A DNA stretch of 64,000 nucleotides, taken from assembly GCA_021817845.1 (NCBI GenBank), contig JAKAFW010000002.1, positions 62,001 through 126,000 on the forward strand, read 5' to 3'. The DNA comes from FEN-1297 sp021817845 (GTDB taxonomy: Bacteria > Bacteroidota > Ignavibacteria > Ignavibacteriales > Ignavibacteriaceae). This document shows, in pieces, positions 1-9,667 of this stretch. Position 1 is the first letter of the stretch. Every line of letters starts with the position of its first letter. The position numbers were made by a program, and so were the translations under genes. The notes beneath the pieces were generated by a model. The model searched no databases. It had not been told where the DNA came from and saw only the letters and a list, made by a program, of their open reading frames with translations.

Positions 1-915
1 AAGAAATTTTCCGTTTTCGTCTACCGGTTGATGGAATGTAAGTCGTTTCAAATATTTTTGTACTTTGTCATAAGTTTCCAGCCGGGCAACTACTTCTTGA
101 CCGATATAACAACCTTTGGTAAAGCTCACTAAATTTAGCAATCCAGCTTCGTGAGGATTAAACTGATCATTTAGTTCGTTTGGAGCTGCTGGAATTCCTT
201 TGGTAATGCGGTAAATATTATAAGCATCTTCGCCAATAAGATTAAAATCAAATGGGCCTGTATGATCTATCATATATTTAGTTAATTGGATACCGTTACT
301 TATATCGGCTAAGATCCAATATTTCTCATTTCCATTTAGCTCTTTTAGCTTTGCAACAATAAAGATTAGTCCTTCTGTGCGTACAACCCTAAACTGGTTC
401 GGCATAATTTCGTTGATTGAATTTCCGCAAACTAAGGTCAAAAACGAATCAGACTGTTGACCGGTCATTTCAAGAAGAATATAACTTTCTGAAGAACTGT
501 TTATATGAACATCGTCTGTAATAACATATTTATTAATCCAGCTTAGGACTTTTTCCCGGTTAGCTTCGCTGCAAATTAAAAGTTGATGGTCTTCAAAATT
601 AAAGATTGTTGCAGTATCAATAATTCTTCCCTTCTCGGAAGTAAATATTGTACCGGCTAAATTTTCCTTCTGCAAATCTCTGAGCGAATTTGTTGTTATC
701 CTATGCAAGAAATCAAGAACATCTTTTCCTCTGAGTTCGATTATACCGCTTGGAGAAATATCTCTGAGCCCAACGCCCATGCATAGTGAATTTAGTTCAT
801 TTTGAACTGATGAAAATACTTTGAACTTCTTTTTGCCATTAATAATTTCAGGCGTATAACCGGCAGATTCAAAAAAATCTAACAATGAATTATGTTTTAT
901 TTCAACATCTATCAT
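1..915 (-). CDS. ygfZ: YgfZ/GcvT-like folate-binding protein (partial, C-terminus off the window)
   Basis: Translating the minus strand from the ATG at 915 gives 305 codons open to the window edge. Near the visible end is KGCYIGQEVVAR, the YgfZ/IBA57 signature with its conserved Cys, which separates this family from the aminomethyltransferase GcvT. The family binds tetrahydrofolate and helps assemble or repair certain Fe-S clusters in the cytoplasm. The start is supported by an AAGGA about 7 nt upstream. It reads away from the lipoprotein gene to its right and is probably not functionally linked to the flagellar genes. The family call is firm; the exact role is inferred. Confidence 0.88.
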   Translation of the reverse strand, partial: MIDVEIKHNSLLDFFESAGYTPEIINGKKKFKVFSSVQNELNSLCMGVGLRDISPSGIIELRGKDVLDFLHRITTNSLRDLQKENLAGTIFTSEKGRIIDTATIFNFEDHQLLICSEANREKVLSWINKYVITDDVHINSSSESYILLEMTGQQSDSFLTLVCGNSINEIMPNQFRVVRTEGLIFIVAKLKELNGNEKYWILADISNGIQLTKYMIDHTGPFDFNLIGEDAYNIYRITKGIPAAPNELNDQFNPHEAGLLNLVSFTKGCYIGQEVVARLETYDKVQKYLKRLTFHQPVDENGKFL

Positions 916-997
916 CAAATATCCTTATCTAAATAGTATTTACGGTATGATTAAAACTATTGCAAGTTAATAAAATTAATCCCACGCAGCAATAATT

Positions 998-1035
998 ACT
1001 TAAGCATTAGCAGTAAAATTTACTGATGCCTAAGT
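998..1035. repeat. Imperfect inverted repeat, near-zero spacer
   Basis: The arms ACTTAAGCATTAGCAGTAAA (998-1017) and the complement of 1019-1035 match except for one substitution and a 3-nt insertion. The transcript could form a long hairpin. No T-run follows on either strand, so a terminator is not clearly supported; an operator or an mRNA-stabilising stem is equally possible. Confidence 0.5.
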
Positions 1036-1196
1036 ATGAATATCGTTAAGAAATCTCTGTATTCATATCACATTCTTAATAGTAGTAATGAATAATTTGA
1101 TTTTAAGATGTTATGCTTTTTCTATGAAGGGCAATCTTATGGTTTGGCTATGGAAAAGATTCAAGTTAATAGGAAGAGTATAGGAAGATGAGCGTA

Positions 1197-1232
1197 TTCA
1201 GAGTGCATTCAGAGTGCATTCACAGTGCATTC
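1197..1232. repeat. 11-bp tandem repeat, about 3.3 copies
   Basis: Units TTCAGAGTGCA (1197-1207), TTCAGAGTGCA (1208-1218), TTCACAGTGCA (1219-1229) and a partial TTCA follow head to tail just beyond the stop codon of the lipoprotein gene. The first two units are identical. This may be a simple slippage repeat; the period of about one helical turn could also suit a protein-binding site. Confidence 0.7.
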
Positions 1233-1270
1233 ATAATGTTCACAGAGGGTTATTTTGAATTGAATAGATG

Positions 1271-2128
1271 TTAGTATGGTTGCGTCTGACGGTGATTTCT
1301 GGTGTTCACGTAAAGACTGTCTTTTACATCCCAGACAAACGGAATTGAATCTGCAGCATAAATTCTATTCGGAAGATTATAATAAAGATATTCGTAGTAA
1401 TCGGGATATTTATCATCGTTTACATTTGCGATGGTTCGTTTGGCATCAATCCACTCGTAAGTCATAAGTAGATGAGGGGGGTTGATAAGTCCGTTGACGA
1501 GGAAATAATTATAGTCGATATGCCCGATGCCTCTTGCATAATGGAAGTCAACACGGACGTAAGGCGTACCGTTATAAGCCCATTTCTGCATATCCATATA
1601 ATTAAATCCTCCGTGTGCCGGAATAGGCGATTCCCAAATATTTGTAAAGCTTCCGTTTTCAGCTTTCAACAAAACCAGGTAGAAGAACGCAGTTCCAAGG
1701 TGAGTACTATCTAAGTTTACAAAGCTTTGATCATAACCGACAACATTCTTTGACTCTATTAACCTTTCGCCCGGTTTTGATTTTGCAACTACTGCAAAAA
1801 TGTAAGTTCCATTTTGATTATTTAAATAAATTACTGCAGGCTTAGGAATGTTATAGGTAAAAGTCTTATCAAAATTAACTAAGTACGAGCCTTTGGGATA
1901 ATTTTTTAGGACATATTCAACGACCGAAAGTGTATCGTAGGCGGATTGAGTGCCGGCTTGTTGCTGTTTTACTCGTAGATTATACATTTGTATATCCGCA
2001 TCTGTATTCGGCGAAGTAGCAACATCTCCGCTTTGGCTGCGCTGAACATTCTCTTGACCTTTTTTCCCGCAGGAGAAAAATAGGAAAGAAAATAAAGTTA
2101 GAAACACCAAAGGATATACCTTTTTCAT
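1271..2128 (-). CDS. Predicted lipoprotein of unknown function
   Basis: The product has 285 residues with an N-terminal signal ending in a lipobox-like FFSC, placing the lipidated Cys at residue 20, followed by a polar linker. This predicts an exported lipoprotein. The remainder is rich in Tyr, Asn and Asp, and near residue 240 it contains NVNDDKYPDYYEY, an Asp-rich stretch reminiscent of calcium-binding turns. I recognise no enzymatic motif. It stands alone with gaps on both sides, so its neighbours give no hint of function. Lipoprotein status is well supported; function is unknown. Confidence 0.8.
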   Translation of the reverse strand: MKKVYPLVFLTLFSFLFFSCGKKGQENVQRSQSGDVATSPNTDADIQMYNLRVKQQQAGTQSAYDTLSVVEYVLKNYPKGSYLVNFDKTFTYNIPKPAVIYLNNQNGTYIFAVVAKSKPGERLIESKNVVGYDQSFVNLDSTHLGTAFFYLVLLKAENGSFTNIWESPIPAHGGFNYMDMQKWAYNGTPYVRVDFHYARGIGHIDYNYFLVNGLINPPHLLMTYEWIDAKRTIANVNDDKYPDYYEYLYYNLPNRIYAADSIPFVWDVKDSLYVNTRNHRQTQPY

Positions 2129-2336
2129 ATTCCGATTCTATTGTTTTTTCAATTGATGCTTTTGTGGAAATAAAATCTTAGTCATATTCACCAACAATTA
2201 TGCCGTTGATAAAATCTAAATAAAGTCGGCAATTATCATTAAAAAATATTAAAAACAAAGAAATTCCTTTGTGAGTTTGCTCTCTAAAAAACCATAACTT
2301 TAATTTCCGTTATCAATCTAAGAATAGAACACAGAC

Positions 2337-3701
2337 TTATAATGAATATTCTTTCAGGAAATAAGCTGAACTAATAATACCAAGCCGGAAATGATTTAGG
2401 TTAAAATGTTCATTTGGAGAATGAAGGTTTTCCGAATTTAAGCCAAGTCCCATTAAAACTGTTGGGGCTTTCAATTTCTTTACGAAGGTAGTAACAATCG
2501 GAACCGAGCCTCCTTCTCTTATAAAGACCATTTTTTTACCAAAGGCTTTTTCCATAGCTTTTGTAGCAGCAATTGTGGAATGATCGGTAAGAGGAATTAA
2601 AACAGGATAAGCTCCATGAAGGTTTTTCACTGTTACTTTTACAGTTTTCGGAGCAATTTTCTTTATATACTTTTCAAATTCTTTAGCAACTCTAACGGGA
2701 TCCTGGTTAGGCACTAAACGCATACTTATTTTTGCCAAGGCTTTGGATGCAATAACTGTTTTAGCTCCCTGTCCGGTAAATCCTCCGGTAATTCCGTTGC
2801 AATCTAAAGTTGGACGAACCCAAGTTCTTTCAAGAGAAGAAAAACCTTTTTCGCCTGTCAGTTCAGCAACACCGAGTTCTTTAGCAAATTTCTTCTCAGA
2901 AAACTTAAGGCGCTTGAAATTATCCTTTTCTTTTTTTGTAAGAGTTAAAACATCGTCGTAGAAATGAGGGATTGTTATTCTTCCGTTTTTATCGTGCAGC
3001 TTTGCAATCATTTCTGCTAAAACATTTATGGGATTTCCTACAGCACCGCCGAAAGTACCCGAATGAAGATCTCTTTGTGGACCTGTGACTTCAACTTCCA
3101 TATAAGAAAGACCGCGAAGTCCATAAGTTAAAGTCGGAATTCCTTCCTCATAAAGAGCGGTATCCGAAATTAACACAGCATCGCACTTAAGCAATTCAAG
3201 ATGTTGAATAATAAACGGCTCCAAATTTTCGCTTCCGATTTCTTCTTCACCTTCGATAATAAATTTCACATTCAGCGGAAGACTTCCTTCAACTTTGAAA
3301 AATGCTTCGACGCTTTTTATGTGCATGAACACTTGTCCTTTATCGTCTGTCGCGCCTCTTGCAAAAATTTTCCCGTCTTTAATTACAGGTTCAAAAGGCG
3401 GACTATCCCACAGTTCAATAGGGTCAGCGGGCTGGACATCATAATGCCCGTATATTAAAACAGTAGGTTTCCCAGGTGCACCAAGCCACTCGCCGTATAC
3501 AAGAGGATGTCCTTCAGTCTTAAAAATTTCTACGTGACTCATGCCGGCATCTTTCAATTTTGATGCTACAAAGTCTGCGCAGCGGTTTACTTCGCTTTTA
3601 TTTTCTATCGAGGTGCTAATACTTGGAATCTTTAAAAATTCTTTAAGCTCTTCGATATAACTTTGCTGGTTGTTTTCGATATAATTAATTACTTCCTGCA
3701 C
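2337..3701 (-). CDS. M20 family metallo-dipeptidase
   Basis: The 454-residue protein has the M20 dipeptidase layout. GHYDVQPAD at about residues 85-93 carries the first metal-ligand His (86) and Asp (88). EGEEEIGSEN near 150 holds the general-base Glu and a metal Glu. HSGTFGGAVGNP lies in the lid domain and REGGSVPI near the C-terminus. It probably hydrolyses dipeptides or small peptides in the cytoplasm using two Zn or Mn ions; no signal peptide is visible. Length is normal for the cytosolic non-specific dipeptidase (CNDP/PepV-like) subgroup. It is divergent from the permease genes at 3944. Confidence 0.9.
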   Translation of the reverse strand: MQEVINYIENNQQSYIEELKEFLKIPSISTSIENKSEVNRCADFVASKLKDAGMSHVEIFKTEGHPLVYGEWLGAPGKPTVLIYGHYDVQPADPIELWDSPPFEPVIKDGKIFARGATDDKGQVFMHIKSVEAFFKVEGSLPLNVKFIIEGEEEIGSENLEPFIIQHLELLKCDAVLISDTALYEEGIPTLTYGLRGLSYMEVEVTGPQRDLHSGTFGGAVGNPINVLAEMIAKLHDKNGRITIPHFYDDVLTLTKKEKDNFKRLKFSEKKFAKELGVAELTGEKGFSSLERTWVRPTLDCNGITGGFTGQGAKTVIASKALAKISMRLVPNQDPVRVAKEFEKYIKKIAPKTVKVTVKNLHGAYPVLIPLTDHSTIAATKAMEKAFGKKMVFIREGGSVPIVTTFVKKLKAPTVLMGLGLNSENLHSPNEHFNLNHFRLGIISSAYFLKEYSL

Positions 3702-3943
3702 AATTAAGCTCCTTTGTTTTTTTAATGATTAAGTGATTTTTTGTAAAAATCAATTTTGATTCTAAAAGATTAACTTTGTAAAGTTTTCTTCTAATTTATT
3801 GGTTTCTAATTCCCGATAGTTTTAGTGATCAAACATATAAAAATTATTTCTAATAAAGAATTTGCAATAAGGTCAATAATTTATTTTGTTTATAAAAAGG
3901 AAGTCTTCTTGTTAAACTTTTACCGCTTTTATATATTGACTGC

Positions 3944-5320
3944 ATGATTTTATCGCGATACATACTAAAGAACCACATAGTACCGTTTGTTTTTTCAAAC
4001 ATTACATTGATTTTCATTTTCCTGCTTCAATTCATGATGAAGTTTGCTGACCGGCTAATCGGAAAAGGGTTGGGGGTTTGGGTAATAATAAAATTGATAA
4101 CCTTTAATCTTGCGTGGATGGTAGTGCTTGTCGTGCCCATGGCTACACTTGTGTCTACACTAATGGCTTTCGGCAGTATGTCCCAAAATAATGAAATAAC
4201 AATATTAAAGTCCTCGGGTGTAAGTCTTAAAAAAATGATGGCTGCTCCTTTTATAGCAAGCATTGTAGTGGCTTACCTGCTTTTTCTTTTTAATAATGAT
4301 GTTCTTCCGGATGCAAATCACCAAGCAAAGATCTTAATGGAAGATATCTCACGGCAGAAACCTACGCTCTCGCTTCAACCGGGAGTATTTTCACAGGATG
4401 TAGCCAACTATGCAATTCTTGCGCGAGAAATTGATAAAAGCACAAACGAGCTTCAAAATGTAGTAATTTATGACTACACTAATCCAACCAGGGTAGATGT
4501 GGTTACTGCCCAAAGAGGGAAAATTTATTTTTCAAAGGACCAGTCAAAATTAATTATGGATTTATGGAACGGAGAGATCCACGAATCTGATGCAGTGCAG
4601 ACCAATTATTACCGGGAAATAAAATTTCAGAAGCATCGAATAATTATGAACGGCGATCAGTTTTCATTTCAACAATCTGCACCTGGAGCACCGCGCGGTG
4701 ACCGCGAACTAAGCACCGGCGCCATGGTTACCATAATTGACAGCCTTAACCAGATCCGGAACAACGCTCTAAAAAACTTAACTGTCGAAACAAATAAATA
4801 TATGTTTATCGATACCGCTTCGGCTCTTAATCCTTCAAATTTTCCTAAATCAGTATCGCGAAATCTTCTTTACTTAAATGCATTACAACAGATTAAGACA
4901 GCGCAAAATGTAATTACGGCAAATTACAGAGTCTGGCAATCTATTCAGGATGAGATAAATTCTTACACAGTTGAAGTTCATAAGAAATATGCTTTGCCGG
5001 TTGCATGTATAGTTTTTATTTTGATAGGTGCACCGCTTGGCGTAATGGTAAGAAAAGGAGGATTCGGGATTGCGGCAAGCATTAGTTTGTTTTTCTTTGT
5101 TGTTTATTGGGCATTTTTAATCGGCGGGGAGAAGCTTGCCGATCGAAATATTATAACTCCCTTCTGGGGAATGTGGTCTGCGAATATTCTTTTAGTAATT
5201 GTGGGACTTTTGTTAACTACAAAAACGATTCAAGAAACGGTTACAATTAATTTATCCGCACTGAAAAGGTTTATACCAAAACAATGGCGAAGTTACCCGG
5301 AAGAATCCGAAGAAAACTAG
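3944..5320 (+). CDS. lptF: LptF/LptG family permease, first of a tandem pair
   Basis: A 458-residue membrane protein of the YjgP/YjgQ family. Hydrophobic segments lie near residues 12-33, 45-70 and 95-115, then a large soluble (periplasmic beta-jellyroll) part, then three more segments from about 345 to 430. This six-helix plan is that of LptF and LptG, which with the ATPase LptB extract lipopolysaccharide from the inner membrane and pass it to LptC. The next gene starts at the base after this stop codon. Assigning LptF rather than LptG rests on order only. It is larger than typical (about 360), mostly through a longer soluble domain. Confidence 0.85.
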   Translation: MILSRYILKNHIVPFVFSNITLIFIFLLQFMMKFADRLIGKGLGVWVIIKLITFNLAWMVVLVVPMATLVSTLMAFGSMSQNNEITILKSSGVSLKKMMAAPFIASIVVAYLLFLFNNDVLPDANHQAKILMEDISRQKPTLSLQPGVFSQDVANYAILAREIDKSTNELQNVVIYDYTNPTRVDVVTAQRGKIYFSKDQSKLIMDLWNGEIHESDAVQTNYYREIKFQKHRIIMNGDQFSFQQSAPGAPRGDRELSTGAMVTIIDSLNQIRNNALKNLTVETNKYMFIDTASALNPSNFPKSVSRNLLYLNALQQIKTAQNVITANYRVWQSIQDEINSYTVEVHKKYALPVACIVFILIGAPLGVMVRKGGFGIAASISLFFFVVYWAFLIGGEKLADRNIITPFWGMWSANILLVIVGLLLTTKTIQETVTINLSALKRFIPKQWRSYPEESEEN

Positions 5321-6403
5321 ATGAAGATACTAGATAAATATTTAATCAAGCAATTTATTCAGACAATTTTATTTGGGTTAATTTCATTTACGCTGATTTT
5401 TGTTGTCTTAAACATGCTTGAAAACCTAGGCAGTTTTTTAGATCAAAACGTGCCATGGCAGTTCATTGCCTATTATTATATTGTTTTCAGCCCTGATATT
5501 ATAAAATTGATGACACCAGTAGCAGTACTGTTCGCAGCTCTATTTGTAGTCGGTAAAGCGGCGAACCTTAGTGAGTTAACAGCAATTAAATCAAGCGGTG
5601 TAAGCCTTTACCGATTTATGGTTCCGTTTTTAATTGTAACCTTTTTCGTTAGCATGTTTTCAATTTATTTTGCTGGCTACGTTGTTCCCCTGGCAAACAA
5701 AACAAAACAGCAGATTGAAATGAAATATCTTAATTCCGGTTATAATGATAGCGGGAATAATCTTTTCTTTCAAGATTCTCAAACAAGAATTGTAACAATT
5801 GTTTATTTTGACAACTCAAGAAATCAAGCTAACCGTGTAAGTATAGAAGAGTTTGATAAAAATAATTTAACAAGAATGTCATCACGAATTGATGCAGCAA
5901 GTATGACTTATGATTCGACAAGCCGTTCATGGCTTCTACGCAATGTTGTTCAAAGAGTATTTAACGACTCATCGCAAACCGCTCAATATTTTCCTTCAAT
6001 GAAAATCAGCTACTTAAATTTTTCCCCACATGATTTAATCACAAAGCAGCAGCGCCCGGAAGATATGAATCTTGCTCAGTTGAAAGATTTAATTAATTCT
6101 GAAAAAACATCCGGCAGCGATCCTACCAGCACTTTAATTGAGTATTACTCAAGATTTTCATTTCCATTAGCAAGCCTTGTGGTTGTGTTATTCGGTCTGC
6201 CAATCTCAGCAAACAAAAGACGCGGCGGTTTAGCAGTACAGATGGGGGTAAACATTCTTGTTACCTTTATATATTTGGTATTTATGCAGATTAGCGAAGC
6301 CTTCGGAAAGAATGGAGCGCTAAGTCCGCTTTTAACTGCTTGGTCAGCAAATCTTATCTTTCTTGCCGCGGCAATTTTTAGCTTGATGAAAGCACCGCAA
6401 TAA
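5321..6403 (+). CDS. lptG: LptF/LptG family permease, second of a tandem pair
   Basis: A 360-residue paralogue of the preceding protein. It starts directly at the base after that gene's TAG, implying translational coupling. It has the same plan of three N-terminal helices (the SSGVSLYRF segment near residue 90 matches SSGVSLKKM in the partner), a periplasmic domain, and three C-terminal helices. The pair would form the heterodimeric channel of the LPS exporter. Its presence supports an LPS-bearing outer membrane. Which of the two is LptF or LptG cannot be fixed from sequence alone. Confidence 0.85.
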   Translation: MKILDKYLIKQFIQTILFGLISFTLIFVVLNMLENLGSFLDQNVPWQFIAYYYIVFSPDIIKLMTPVAVLFAALFVVGKAANLSELTAIKSSGVSLYRFMVPFLIVTFFVSMFSIYFAGYVVPLANKTKQQIEMKYLNSGYNDSGNNLFFQDSQTRIVTIVYFDNSRNQANRVSIEEFDKNNLTRMSSRIDAASMTYDSTSRSWLLRNVVQRVFNDSSQTAQYFPSMKISYLNFSPHDLITKQQRPEDMNLAQLKDLINSEKTSGSDPTSTLIEYYSRFSFPLASLVVVLFGLPISANKRRGGLAVQMGVNILVTFIYLVFMQISEAFGKNGALSPLLTAWSANLIFLAAAIFSLMKAPQ

Positions 6404-6446
6404 GATTGGTCATTCAAAATCTAAATTCTGTGATAAAGGTATGGAT

Positions 6447-6809
6447 TTATTTCTTCCCCGATTCTAATTGTTCTCTAATTTCCATATGAATTTTATACAT
6501 ATTTTTAATAGCAGTACGGCAATCTCTAATATGCTGGTTTTTCATATCCTTTTTATGTTGGAGTAACAAGTTAGAACATTCCGAAAGTATAGCAATCGAC
6601 GATTTAACAATTTCAATATTTTGTTGGTAATTGTCAGGAACAACCTTTGGTTTTGACGACTCAATTTTTTCTAATATCATTTGACAAAGCTTATTAGATT
6701 TATCGGGTATAATGACCTTTGCCTTCTTGGGTTGAGAAGAATTTTTTTTAGGGTTTGAATTGTTTTTATCTTGATCAGAAATATAATATTCTAAGATTTT
6801 TTTTTCCAT
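6447..6809 (-). CDS. Small basic protein, unknown, beside the flagellar locus
   Basis: A 120-residue Lys-rich protein with no signal peptide or membrane segment. Residues 13-40 are low-complexity (Asn, Pro, Lys); residues 45-120 look helical, with two Cys near 77 and 96. It lies 259 nt beyond the stop of the PAS kinase gene and reads the same way, so it could be the tail of the flagellar transcript or have its own promoter. The middle (roughly residues 45-80) faintly recalls the C-terminal half of anti-sigma factor FlgM, but the match is too weak to name. Confidence 0.6.
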   Translation of the reverse strand: MEKKILEYYISDQDKNNSNPKKNSSQPKKAKVIIPDKSNKLCQMILEKIESSKPKVVPDNYQQNIEIVKSSIAILSECSNLLLQHKKDMKNQHIRDCRTAIKNMYKIHMEIREQLESGKK

Positions 6810-7068
6810 TCCCTTTGAGCCCTTCTAAATAAATTCTCAATAATAATTTTAATAGTTTTTTGAATGCTTAATTTCTATAGATAAGTTTTCTCTCAAATAT
6901 AATAAAAATATTCAATTGCATGTAGATGCAAATTGTCCCATTATTCTTTCTTTCAAACAGCCTAGACAAAGCAAATTATTTGTGCTTTTATAGCGATAGG
7001 GGTAATATTAAAGGAATATTTAAGAATTGTAGCGATAGAACTAAAAGTCAGGTAGGGTTGGGTATCCA

Positions 7069-8955
7069 TTAAAGATCATCGGCAACAAATTCTTCAACTA
7101 TTGGAAAAGTTAAAATAATTTTGGTCCCCATATTCTTTTCGCTTTGAATTTCAAAATCGCCGTTCAATAGTTTGGTAAGCTGGTATGCAATTGTTAAACC
7201 AAGCCCGGCGCCTTCATAATTACGAACGTAGGCGTCTTCAGATTGAACAAAGGGCTCAAATAACCTTTTAATGTCTATATCTTCAATTCCCTTTCCGGTA
7301 TCTGAGATTGTTATTTTCACCTTATCGATTTCAGAGCCTGAATTGATAACAATTTTTCCGGTATCAGTATATTTTATAGCATTAGTAACCAACGAGTCAA
7401 CTATTTTTTCTAACTTTATCCAGTCCGTTTTTACATTCAGAATTTCGCTGTCCAGCGCCAATTGAAATACCAGATTTTTCTTTTCGGCTTCTAACAATTT
7501 CTTATTGTAAACAGACTTAAGCACCTGGTTGCAATTAAGCGTTACCAGATCAAGCTCAACTTCTCCTGAGTATATTTGAAAGACTTCAACAATATTATTA
7601 AACAGATTGAGTACACGGCTTAACACATCTTTGAAGGAACTTATCAATTCTAATATTGCATCATATTCTTGATTCTTGATGCAATCATCTATTATTTCGG
7701 AATATCCTACAATCGCATTAAAAGGCGTACGAATTTCATGTGACATATTTTCTAAGAAAGCCGTTTTCATTTTATTTAGACTAATTTCTTTCTCATAGGC
7801 TTTTTTAAGTCGCTCCTGATAAAGCATTTGATCCGTGATGTCATGCATTCCGACAACGTAAATATCTTCTTTTTCTAGATCGTCCTTGATTATAGAAATT
7901 TTTACACTATACTGGCTGTTAACAGAATTAACAAACTTAAATTCGACAAAAGATTTATCGTTGCCGTCAAATTGTTTTATTGAATTCTTTATCTCATTCA
8001 AAAATTTTGGATTTAAGACTGAATCAATCTCTTTTTTAACAGCGGTTACTTTGTTTATTGAAAATATTCTGCAGAAATTTTCATTTGCGTTTTCAAATAA
8101 AAATTGTCCGTCTTTGTTCTTAAAGATGAAAAGCAAATCGGAAATATTATTAATAATGGATTTAAGGCGTCTTTCAGACTTTCTAATGAAGAGATTTTTT
8201 AGGATATAGTTAGTAATATCGTTTGCAGTTAAAATAAAATTAAGGGTATCCTTACCTTCAATAAAAATTGGATTTAATTTCAACTCTTCATAGAGCGTAT
8301 TGCCATCAGTACCGGTAGAGGAAATAATTTTATTCCACACCTCAACTTTATTTATCGCATCTTGCAACTCCTTTTTGTCCTCATTGGTTAAATAAAAAGC
8401 AAGCGCATCAACTACTGATTGATTATAGATAATTTCAATTCCAGTTTTTAATATTTTTTCAAAGGAGGTGGTAGAGTAAGTAATTATTCCGGATTCATTT
8501 GTAATGATAATTGGCACATTCCCATATTCCAGGGCATTGTGAAGGTTGTTTATTCTATCTTCAAGCTTGTTTTTTTCTTTTAGTGATTTGAAGACCAAGA
8601 CAAAATATTCATGTTCTTCAATAAAGATTCTTTCGGCTTGAACGTTAAAATCACTGGATTCTAAGTTATGTTCGGGGGAGTAAAAAAGATCGAACTGCAT
8701 ATTGTTATAGCTGCTGTTCGTTAAAATTAACAGCATGTTACGCAAGTCCGGCTCGGAGTTAAGCTCAAAGAATTTTTGATTGTGGTAAAATTTAAAGATT
8801 TTTAAAAAGGAACTATTTGAAAAAATAATCCGGAATGTAGCATCGACAATTGCCAGAGGGCTGCTATCGGACATGTGGTAAAAGGATTCAAATTCCGAAA
8901 AAGAGATGAAACTCTTAGGTTCGTTATTATCTTTATTGTTGTTAAATTCAGTCAA
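7069..8955 (-). CDS. Multi-PAS sensor histidine kinase in the flagellar operon
   Basis: A 628-residue soluble kinase. Three PAS-like regions occupy about residues 15-125, 135-250 and 265-375, followed by a DHp domain with the H-box MSHEIRTPFNAIVGY (phospho-His near 405) and a complete ATPase domain (NAIKYT N-box, SDTGKGIED, GAGLGLTIAY). No transmembrane segment is visible, so it probably senses a cytoplasmic signal. It overlaps the start of the unknown gene upstream by 8 nt and lies just downstream of REC, REC-DHp and REC-HPt genes, which are its likely phosphoryl partners. It has no receiver domain of its own. Its cue is unknown. Confidence 0.88.
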   Translation of the reverse strand: MTEFNNNKDNNEPKSFISFSEFESFYHMSDSSPLAIVDATFRIIFSNSSFLKIFKFYHNQKFFELNSEPDLRNMLLILTNSSYNNMQFDLFYSPEHNLESSDFNVQAERIFIEEHEYFVLVFKSLKEKNKLEDRINNLHNALEYGNVPIIITNESGIITYSTTSFEKILKTGIEIIYNQSVVDALAFYLTNEDKKELQDAINKVEVWNKIISSTGTDGNTLYEELKLNPIFIEGKDTLNFILTANDITNYILKNLFIRKSERRLKSIINNISDLLFIFKNKDGQFLFENANENFCRIFSINKVTAVKKEIDSVLNPKFLNEIKNSIKQFDGNDKSFVEFKFVNSVNSQYSVKISIIKDDLEKEDIYVVGMHDITDQMLYQERLKKAYEKEISLNKMKTAFLENMSHEIRTPFNAIVGYSEIIDDCIKNQEYDAILELISSFKDVLSRVLNLFNNIVEVFQIYSGEVELDLVTLNCNQVLKSVYNKKLLEAEKKNLVFQLALDSEILNVKTDWIKLEKIVDSLVTNAIKYTDTGKIVINSGSEIDKVKITISDTGKGIEDIDIKRLFEPFVQSEDAYVRNYEGAGLGLTIAYQLTKLLNGDFEIQSEKNMGTKIILTFPIVEEFVADDL

Positions 8956-9613
8956 TTTTGGATACGTTAATTTTCTTAATAATTAATAAATCACCGTGAT
9001 TATTTAAGTTTTTTTCAGCTACACCTAATTTCAAATTTGCAAGTTTGTCAATGAAAATAAAAATTTGATTATTTAATAAGTCAAACTCTTTCATAATTCC
9101 GTTTATGATATCGTTAACAAAATCATCAAAGACAAATTTATCTCTTATGGTAATATCACCGGATAGATTTGAATCTTCCACTCTTTGAAAGAATAAGTTA
9201 AGTGACAAAAACTTTATAAATAATGGATCCTGGTTATAGTTTGTTCTACCGACATATGAAGAAATATCTGTAATAATTTTTTTCCTGGGTTTCTTGCTGT
9301 CAATTTCTTTGATTACTAAATAGTTTAGTAGCTCCAGTTTACTATAATTTGCCAGGTCAATTGTAGTTTGGAATTCTAAATTTGAGACAACAAAATCGAG
9401 GAAAAGTTTATCATTAACAACATGCTTAAATTCCTTTAGTTTCCAATTGATTTGGTTAACATACTTAAGCGAGGGTGAAAAATCCACCTTATCGTGCAAA
9501 TCTAAGCGGCGGGCAAAATTAATATTTAATAAATTGCCGGAATTAGCCGTCTTAGAAGCCTTATTATAGCCGCTTCCAGCTGATATATTATCAATTTTAT
9601 TTAGTATACCCAT
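8948..9613 (-). CDS. Unknown protein coupled to the PAS kinase
   Basis: A 221-residue protein with no recognisable domain, signal or membrane helix. The first 40 residues are Ser/Asn/Gly-rich; the rest is predicted mixed alpha/beta with many Leu, Ile and Asp. Its last codons overlap the kinase start by 8 nt, so the two are very probably co-translated and may act together. It follows the REC-DHp gene after a 54-nt gap. It could be a ligand-sensing or adaptor partner of the kinase, but nothing in the sequence proves this. Confidence 0.7.
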   Translation of the reverse strand: MGILNKIDNISAGSGYNKASKTANSGNLLNINFARRLDLHDKVDFSPSLKYVNQINWKLKEFKHVVNDKLFLDFVVSNLEFQTTIDLANYSKLELLNYLVIKEIDSKKPRKKIITDISSYVGRTNYNQDPLFIKFLSLNLFFQRVEDSNLSGDITIRDKFVFDDFVNDIINGIMKEFDLLNNQIFIFIDKLANLKLGVAEKNLNNHGDLLIIKKINVSKID

Positions 9614-9667
9614 AATTCCTCAAATTATAATCGAAAAAATGGGAAAATAATTTAGGGGATATCGAAA

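Larger units (their letters stand above)
916..1270. other. Intergenic region with two small repeat structures
   Basis: This 355-nt gap separates two minus-strand genes. It holds an imperfect inverted repeat at 998-1035 and a short 11-bp tandem repeat at 1197-1232. I see no convincing gene, tRNA or clear terminator. The left end must carry the promoter of the ygfZ-like gene. Confidence 0.6.

Noticed and set aside
2257..2272. Short palindrome CAAAGAAATTCCTTTG beyond the dipeptidase gene
   Set aside because: The stem is only about 5 bp and no clear T-run follows, so it is not a supportable terminator.
6913..6935. Imperfect palindrome around TTGCAT/ATGCAA before the 120-residue gene
   Set aside because: Short and AT-rich with an unequal arm; could be an operator but nothing else supports it.
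6991..7038. Direct repeat TAGCGATAG, two copies 39 nt apart
   Set aside because: Nine bases in an AT-rich gap is within chance; no further copies or related sites seen.
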